Source: Pseudomonadota bacterium (GTDB taxonomy: Bacteria; Pseudomonadota; Alphaproteobacteria; Rhizobiales; Hyphomicrobiaceae). Taken from it: DNA of 10,550 nt. The stretch covers positions 1 to 10,550 of the forward strand of contig JAKAML010000017.1 of the NCBI GenBank assembly GCA_021812845.1, in the 5' to 3' direction. The translations under genes and the position numbers were made by a program. Positions 6,667 through 10,550 of the stretch are shown here, piece by piece (the stretch's first letter is position 1; each line of letters opens with the position of its first letter). The notes under the pieces are model-generated. The model did no database searches and had not been told where the DNA came from. It worked only from the letters and a program-made list of their open reading frames with translations.

Positions 6667-7149
6667 ATGTCCGTCAAGCCGCGCATTTCCTCGTTCCTCA
6701 CGTTCGATGCCGAGGCCGAGGCCGCCGCGAAGTTCTACACGGCGATCTTTCCCAATTCGCGCATCAGGTCCATCGCACGCTACGGCGACGGCGCGCCGCG
6801 CCCGAAGGGCAGCGTGATGACGGCGGACTTCGAGCTCGACGGCATCCCCTTCACCGCGCTGAACGCCGGCCCGATGTTCCAGCCGACGGGCGCGGTATCG
6901 TTCGTCGTCCATTGCGAAACCCAGGCCGAGGTCGACCACTACTTCGATCGCCTGACCGCCGACGGCGGCAAGCCGATCGAATGCGGCTGGCTGACGGACA
7001 GGTTCGGCATCTTCTGGCAGATCACGCCGAACCGGCTTATCGAGATGATGCAGGACGAGGATCCGGTCAGGGTCCAGCGCGTGTTCGCGGCCATGTTGCA
7101 GATGAAGAAGATGGACATCGCCGGGCTCGAGGCCGCGTACCGCGGGTGA
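6667..7149 (+). CDS. PhnB-like VOC protein (3-demethylubiquinone-9 3-methyltransferase domain family)
   Basis: This 160-residue protein belongs to the PhnB-like branch of the VOC superfamily (Pfam name 3-dmu-9_3-mt). Visible signatures in order are ISSFLTFDAEAEAAAKFYTA (7-26), RYGDGAPRPKGSVMTADFEL (38-57), FTALNAGP (62-69), SFVVHCETQAEVDHYFDRL (78-96), CGWLTDRFGIFWQITP (106-121) and AMLQMKKMDIAGLEAAY (142-158). Despite the domain name, most members have no demonstrated methyltransferase activity and no S-adenosylmethionine site is seen. Role and substrate are unknown. AGGAGG sits eight bases before the ATG, the strongest ribosome site in the window. It is probably co-transcribed with the preceding VOC gene. 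The first of the tandem hairpins begins 11 bases after its stop. Confidence 0.92.
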   Translation: MSVKPRISSFLTFDAEAEAAAKFYTAIFPNSRIRSIARYGDGAPRPKGSVMTADFELDGIPFTALNAGPMFQPTGAVSFVVHCETQAEVDHYFDRLTADGGKPIECGWLTDRFGIFWQITPNRLIEMMQDEDPVRVQRVFAAMLQMKKMDIAGLEAAYRG

Positions 7150-7160
7150 CATAGTATGAT

Positions 7161-7214
7161 GATCGAGACGTCCGCTTCGTTCGGCAGCCGCACATGAGGA
7201 CGGACGTCTCGATC
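7161..7214. repeat. hairpin repeat unit 1 (tandem pair)
   Basis: GATCGAGACGTCCG (7161-7174) and its exact complement CGGACGTCTCGATC (7201-7214) enclose a 26-base loop. The arms pair perfectly over 14 bases. The loop contains GCAGCCG, CACA and GAGGA, which recur in the same order in unit 2. It lies just after the PhnB-like gene and could stop transcription or stabilise that mRNA, but no T-run follows. It is clearly homologous to the unit at 7255-7307. Confidence 0.8.
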
Positions 7215-7254
7215 TGGATCACACCACGAGTCTCGGCTCTTCCAGTGTCGTTCA

Positions 7255-7307
7255 GACCGCGAAGTCCGCAGCCGGGCACACGGAGGAAGGAAGCGGACTT
7301 CGCGGTC
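7255..7307. repeat. hairpin repeat unit 2 (tandem pair)
   Basis: GACCGCGAAGTCCGC (7255-7269) and GCGGACTTCGCGGTC (7293-7307) pair perfectly over 15 bases around a 23-base loop. The left arm matches that of unit 1 at 12 of 15 positions. The three differences (T/C, A/C, C/A) are each accompanied by the complementary change in the right arm. The two units are therefore diverged copies of one element whose pairing has been kept, as in REP-like or other mobile palindromic repeats, or in structured RNA. The element's name and copy number in the genome are unknown to me. Confidence 0.8.
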
Positions 7308-7406
7308 ACGACGCTAGTTTTCCGGCGCAAACATTCGCATCCCGTTCGTTGCCAGGTCGAGAGCAGATGTTTGGGCCAAAGGAACACTTGCAAGCTTGTG
7401 TTCTTA

Positions 7407-7479
7407 GTGCTGTTTCAGGCGCCGTCATTTGGTTGGAATGCCTGCCGCGGATCGAAACCAAATGACTGCGCCACAGCAC
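7407..7479. repeat. long imperfect inverted repeat (third hairpin)
   Basis: GTGCTGT (7407-7413), a four-base bulge and GGCGCCGTCATTTGGTT (7418-7434) pair with AACCAAATGACTGCGCC (7456-7472) and ACAGCAC (7473-7479). The inner 17-base stem has one mismatch, the outer 7-base stem is perfect, and the loop is 21 bases. It is unrelated in sequence to the two hairpins before it. Because of the symmetry, both strands read Asn-Gln-Met-Thr-Ala-Pro with an ATG inside the arm. I see no other sign of coding. It may be a small mobile palindrome, a duplicated fragment in inverse orientation, or an RNA structure in the leader of the GFA gene. Confidence 0.65.
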
Positions 7480-7531
7480 GAGGTGGCGTTGAGCAAGCGA
7501 CGAAGTATCGCGACAGGACGGAGACGAGGTC

Positions 7532-7936
7532 ATGACACGAGCCGGCGGATGTCATTGCGGCGCGATCAGGTACGAGCTCGAGGGCGAGCCGAAGGCGCAC
7601 GCGCTCTGCCATTGCCACGACTGCCGCCGCCACGCCGGCGCGCCGATGGTCGGCTGGGCCATGTACCCGGCCGGCGCGTTCGGGATCACCCGCGGCACGC
7701 CCAAGGTCTATGCCTCCTCGACCCACGGCCGGCGCTACTTTTGTCCCGACTGCGGCACCGGCCTCTACTACGTCAACGAGGCGTTGCTGCCCGGCATCGT
7801 CGACGTGCAGAGCGCGACGCTCGACGATCCGGGCGCGATGCCCCCGCGCGTCCACATCCAGGTCGCCGAGCGCCTCCCCTGGATGACGACCGTCCACGAG
7901 CTGCCGTCCTTCGACCGCTTCCCGCCGGGGAAGTGA
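7532..7936 (+). CDS. GFA-family (glutathione-dependent formaldehyde-activating-like) zinc protein
   Basis: This 134-residue protein carries the CENP-V/GFA fold. Zinc-ligand cysteines are visible as GGCHCG (C7, C9), ALCHCHDCRRHAG (C26, C28, C31) and FCPDCGTGLYY (C71, C74), the complete set for the two zinc sites of the family. Further family features are AIRYELEGEP after the first pair and LPWMTTVHELPSFDRFP near the C-terminus. The best-known member was described as speeding glutathione-formaldehyde adduct formation, but most members have no proven activity, so the substrate here is open. The ATG at 7532 is preceded by the purine-rich GAGACGAGG. It is separated from the VOC genes by nearly 400 non-coding bases and has no copy of the ECF42-type promoter, so it is probably regulated separately. 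Confidence 0.93.
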   Translation: MTRAGGCHCGAIRYELEGEPKAHALCHCHDCRRHAGAPMVGWAMYPAGAFGITRGTPKVYASSTHGRRYFCPDCGTGLYYVNEALLPGIVDVQSATLDDPGAMPPRVHIQVAERLPWMTTVHELPSFDRFPPGK

Positions 7937-7983
7937 TGCGCACGCGCCGAAGCTAGACCGATCCAGCTCCCGATACACTGCAC

Positions 7984-8064
7984 GGCCGCGCTCGACACGG
8001 CCATCGCCTGCCTACATCACGGGTCTTGCCTGGAGCACTGGATGGCCGGATCACGTCCGGCCAT
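7984..8064. repeat. Rhizobiales-type palindromic intergenic repeat
   Basis: ATGGCCGGA (8042-8050) and TCCGGCCAT (8056-8064) form a perfect 9-base stem with a TCACG loop. A weaker related pair, GGCCG/CGGCC, lies at 7984-8002. The minus strand reads AMAGRDPAIQ across the palindrome, which is a variant of the 'MAGLDPAI' peptide that often appears as a spurious translation of a highly repeated palindrome in Rhizobiales genomes. The family assignment is from memory, not from a search. It lies between the GFA gene and the gene remnant and could also act as a bidirectional terminator. Confidence 0.55.
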
Positions 8065-8117
8065 GGCGCGTCGGGGAGGCTTCCGAGGTCGAGGCCTCCG
8101 CCCTCGGGCACGAGACG

Positions 8118-8291
8118 GTCGAGCTTGATGCGGATCTGCTCGGGCTTGTGGTCGGGCATGATGAGTGTGACCACGATCGTGGTGCCCTTGCCGGCCTTGA
8201 AGGCGCCGGTGCCCTCGAGCACGTTCGCCGGATCGGGCGACAGCGTGACGTCGACCTTCTTGCCGTCGGACAGCACGGCGGCGGTCACCAC
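8118..8291 (-). pseudogene. C-terminal remnant of a hypothetical exported-type protein
   Basis: The minus strand reads TAAVLSDGKKVDVTLSPDPA, NVLEGTGAFKAGKGTTIVVT and LIMPDHKPEQIRIKLD, with normal codon bias and the look of the last beta-strands of a small secreted or periplasmic protein. Upstream of Thr3 the frame runs into low-complexity sequence (repeated Gly/Leu/Arg from CCCAGA-like repeats) with no signal peptide. Downstream of Asp58 it runs into the palindromic repeat. Both edges look truncated, so I call a fragment and not a gene. I recall similar phrases in small Rhizobiales hypothetical proteins but cannot name the family. Confidence 0.45.
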
Positions 8292-8651
8292 CCACCAACG
8301 TCGCCGACCGAAGCCTGAACCCAGACCCAGACCTAAGTCCTAGTCCCGCATCCGACCAGTCGGCAACGCGCTGAGACCTCAGACAGCCGCAGGCCGCAGG
8401 CCCTTCGACCGTTGTGACATTCGGCTCGTGTGCGAGATTGGGGCGGACTTCAATCGTCATATCGGCGTGAGAGGGAGCACGCCCGACCCATTCGAGAGCC
8501 TTGCGATCGAGCGCAAGCCGGAATGGACGCATGACCCGGCTGCCGGTTCCACGAGACCCGGCTCCCCGAACGATCCACCCCGACCCCGTCCACCGGCCCG
8601 AGCGACCCCCTCGGACCGGACCAGCGAACTGTTGCCTGTGAGGAGCACACC
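8292..8651. other. 360-base non-coding 5' flank of the peroxidase gene
   Basis: No gene, recognisable promoter or operator is seen. There is a short run of CCCAGA-type repeats near 8318-8331, a tandem CCGCAGG near 8389-8400, and a C-rich tract (about 8575-8615) just before the peroxidase ribosome site. The minus strand at 8400-8460 reads MTIEVRPNLAHEPNVTT, which I could not match to any family. An ECF42-type motif is absent. Confidence 0.4.
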
Positions 8652-10550
8652 ATGGTTACGATGATCCGCTCGGACCTCGAATTCATCTTCGCCCAGATCC
8701 TGATCGCGGAGGCGGACGCACGGGGCGAGCAGCTGCTCGGCACCTACATTCCGAACTCCGAGCTGCCGTGGGGCCTGCGGCGGGTCGACGGATCGGACAA
8801 CAACCTCATCACCGGCCAGGGCGACTTCGGTGCCGCCGACCAGCCGTTCCCGCGCTCGACGACCGAGACGTTCATCAACGAGGGCGACGACGGGATGCCG
8901 TTCGGCCCGCCGATCCTGGTCGACGGCGTGCCCCTGTCGCTGCCCGGCACCAACGGTCCCGGCACGGGCGTGCCGCTCGGCTACATTCCCGGCCCCGGCG
9001 GCAATTGGTTGAACAACAACGATTACGGTGTCCAGGCCCAGAATACCGATCCGAACCCGCGCGCGATCCAGCCGGGCGACGTGGTCGACGCCGACCCCCG
9101 CACGATCTCGAACCTCATCGTCGACCAGACGGCGAACAACCCGGCGGCGATCTTCAAGGCGCTGCAGGAGGCCGGTCTCGACAACCCGACCGCCTTCGTC
9201 GAGATGGGCAACGTCGCGCTCTCGGTCGACGCCGTGAAAGCCGCCGAGGCCGCCGGCGCGCCCGCCATCGACGCGCTCGCGGCGGCCGAAGCCGCGCTCG
9301 CGGACGCACAGGAGGCGCTCGACCTCGCCAACGCCGCCAACGCCGCCCAGGCGCTGATCATCGCCGCCTACCAGGCCGCCGATGCGGCGACCGATCTCGC
9401 GACGGCCGCCACCGCCGGCGTCGATACGACGACCTCCGCCCTGGTGCTCGAGCTCGCCAACGGCGGGGCTGTCGTGGACCAGGCCGACCTCGATGCCCTC
9501 GCGGCCGCCGAGGCCGCCGTCGTGACGCTTCGCGGTCACGTTCAGGCCACGCTCGACGCGCTGAACTCGGTGCCCGGCTTGAACGCGGCCGACATCACGG
9601 CCACGACCGACTTCCTGAACTCGATCGACTCGCTGGTCGGCGTGCTCGACAACATCAACCTCGGCGACAACGCCGTCGGGCTCGCGGACACGATCAACGC
9701 TCAGGTCGCCGAGACCTTCGGCAACGCCTTCCCCGGCGTCGCCGCCGACCTCGACGCGCAGATCGACGTGTCGCTCGCCGACGCGATCGCGTTCGATGCC
9801 GGCATCGCGGCCGCGACCCAGGCGGTCATCGACGCGCAGGCCGCCGTCGACGCCGCCGCTCCGGCGGCCGCCGCCGCCCAGATCGCGATCGACACCGCAG
9901 GCGAGGCGCTGCGCACCCAGCTCGAGGGCTTCGGCATCTCGCTCGAGGAGAGCCCGACCGGCGACATCCTGAAGGCGACGCTGTTCATCGGCAACGTCGC
10001 GCCGGACGAGGGCCTGTCGGCGCCGTTCAACGGCTTCATGACGCTGTTCGGCCAGTTCTTCGACCACGGCCTCGACCTCGTGTCCAAGGGCGGCTGGGGC
10101 TCGGTCTACGTTCCCCTGCAGCCCGACGACCCGCAGTACGTCGAGGGTTCGAACACCAATTTCATGGTGCTGACCCGCGCCACCCTCGATCCGGTGACCG
10201 GCGAGCCGATCAACCTGACGACACCGTTCGTCGACCAGAACCAGACCTACACCTCGACGCCGTCCGCCCAGGTGTTCCACCGCGAGTACGAGATGCGCTT
10301 CGACGCGGCGCTCGGACATGACGTGCCGAAGGCGACCGGCCGCCTGCTCAACGGCGTCGACGGCGGCCTTGCCACCTGGGCCGACGTCAAGGCGCAGGCC
10401 TTGAACCTGCTCGGCATCGAGCTCGACGACTTCGACATCCACGCCATCCCGCTGCTGGCGACCGATCCCTACGGCAACTTCATCCCCGGCCCCAACGGCT
10501 TCCCGCAGATCGTGACCGCGGGCGGCCTCGTCGAGGGCGATCCGCTGGCG
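8652..10550 (+). CDS. animal-type haem peroxidase, N-terminal part (runs off the window)
   Basis: The frame is open for 633 codons to the window end. It encodes the N-terminal part of a large bacterial homologue of the myeloperoxidase/peroxinectin family, which uses haem and hydrogen peroxide to oxidise halides or organic substrates. Recognised blocks are LPWGLRRVDGSDNNL (38-52), GQGDFGAADQPFPR (55-68), DADPRTISNLIVDQ (146-159), LSAPFNGFMTLFGQFFDHGL (455-474), FVDQNQTYTS (526-535) and LLATDPYGNFIPGPNGFPQ (601-619). GQFFDHGLD carries the distal haem residues: Gln468, Asp471 (covalent haem ester position) and distal His472. Myeloperoxidase Asp96, a calcium ligand, is Gly473 here. Residues about 195-430 are an Ala-rich helical insertion. 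There is no N-terminal signal peptide; relatives often end in RTX repeats for type I secretion, which cannot be checked here. GAGGAG is six bases before the ATG. Confidence 0.9.
   Translation, partial: MVTMIRSDLEFIFAQILIAEADARGEQLLGTYIPNSELPWGLRRVDGSDNNLITGQGDFGAADQPFPRSTTETFINEGDDGMPFGPPILVDGVPLSLPGTNGPGTGVPLGYIPGPGGNWLNNNDYGVQAQNTDPNPRAIQPGDVVDADPRTISNLIVDQTANNPAAIFKALQEAGLDNPTAFVEMGNVALSVDAVKAAEAAGAPAIDALAAAEAALADAQEALDLANAANAAQALIIAAYQAADAATDLATAATAGVDTTTSALVLELANGGAVVDQADLDALAAAEAAVVTLRGHVQATLDALNSVPGLNAADITATTDFLNSIDSLVGVLDNINLGDNAVGLADTINAQVAETFGNAFPGVAADLDAQIDVSLADAIAFDAGIAAATQAVIDAQAAVDAAAPAAAAAQIAIDTAGEALRTQLEGFGISLEESPTGDILKATLFIGNVAPDEGLSAPFNGFMTLFGQFFDHGLDLVSKGGWGSVYVPLQPDDPQYVEGSNTNFMVLTRATLDPVTGEPINLTTPFVDQNQTYTSTPSAQVFHREYEMRFDAALGHDVPKATGRLLNGVDGGLATWADVKAQALNLLGIELDDFDIHAIPLLATDPYGNFIPGPNGFPQIVTAGGLVEGDPLA

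Larger units (their letters stand above)
7150..7531. other. 382-base non-coding stretch rich in inverted repeats
   Basis: No gene is supported here on either strand; the open frames lack ribosome sites, codon bias and family similarity. It holds the three hairpins listed separately. It also holds a smaller imperfect one (GAACAC at 7382-7387 with GTGTTC at 7398-7403) and the short palindrome TTTGGGCCAAA (7370-7380). Base composition between 7310 and 7460 is less GC-rich than the flanking genes, consistent with inserted or non-coding DNA. No clear promoter for the GFA gene was found. Confidence 0.6.

Noticed and set aside
7246..7251. TGTCGT between the tandem hairpins, considered as a third ECF42-type -35 box for the GFA gene.
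   Set aside because: No CG(A/T)C lies 16-18 bases downstream, and the site falls at the edge of a hairpin far from the gene.
8768..10321. A 517-codon plus-strand frame within the peroxidase gene, almost entirely Arg, Gly and Pro.
   Set aside because: It is an out-of-frame shadow with low-complexity composition and no start signal.
8457..10442. A 661-codon minus-strand open frame opposite the peroxidase gene, rich in Gly, Arg and Val.
   Set aside because: The peroxidase motifs on the plus strand fix the true frame. The complement only mirrors the GCC/GAC-rich codons of the insert.

Overview
The window is high-GC DNA with strong G/C bias at third codon positions. It looks like the chromosome of an alphaproteobacterium, most likely of the order Hyphomicrobiales (Rhizobiales). 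The support is the codon use, a palindromic intergenic repeat whose complement translates as a 'MAGxDPAI' peptide (a familiar artefact in Rhizobiales annotation), and a large animal-type haem peroxidase of the kind found in that group. No phage, IS transposase, CRISPR array, tRNA or rRNA is visible.

Layout. (1) 149-974, minus strand: a decayed XRE/HTH regulator (729-974), then a small exported Cys/Met/His-rich protein (149-568). Bases 1-148 hold no gene I can support. (2) 1136-3327, plus: eutB-eutC, coupled by an ATGA overlap. They encode both subunits of adenosylcobalamin-dependent ethanolamine ammonia-lyase, with no microcompartment or other eut genes in view. (3) 3540-6127, plus: a tight four-gene unit of two YCII/DGPF-domain proteins, an ECF sigma factor of the ECF42 type with a long C-terminal extension, and a GNAT acetyltransferase strikingly like the aminoglycoside 3-N-acetyltransferases AAC(3)-I. 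(4) 6224-7149, plus: two VOC-superfamily proteins, one glyoxalase-like and one PhnB/3-demethylubiquinone-methyltransferase-like. (5) 7150-7531: non-coding and packed with inverted repeats. (6) 7532-7936, plus: a GFA-family zinc protein. (7) 7937-8651: a Rhizobiales-type palindrome, a gene remnant on the minus strand, and unassigned sequence. (8) 8652 to the window end, plus: the N-terminal 633 residues of an animal-type haem peroxidase with a long Ala-rich insertion.

The main result is a regulatory link inside (3)-(4). The same bipartite sequence, ATGTCGG, 17 bases, CGTCTTGA, lies upstream of the first DGPF gene (3449-3480) and again upstream of the glyoxalase-like gene (6143-6174). It fits the -35 TGTCGA / -10 CG(A/T)C motif that I recall for ECF42 sigma factors. 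The simplest model is that the sigma factor transcribes its own operon and the following VOC pair. This would give one regulon of two DGPF proteins, the sigma factor, an AAC(3)-like acetyltransferase and two VOC proteins, possibly a small-molecule or antibiotic response module. Its inducing signal is unknown.

A second point is a pair of diverged tandem hairpins (7161-7214 and 7255-7307). Their arms differ at three positions and each change is matched in the opposite arm, so base pairing appears to have been conserved.
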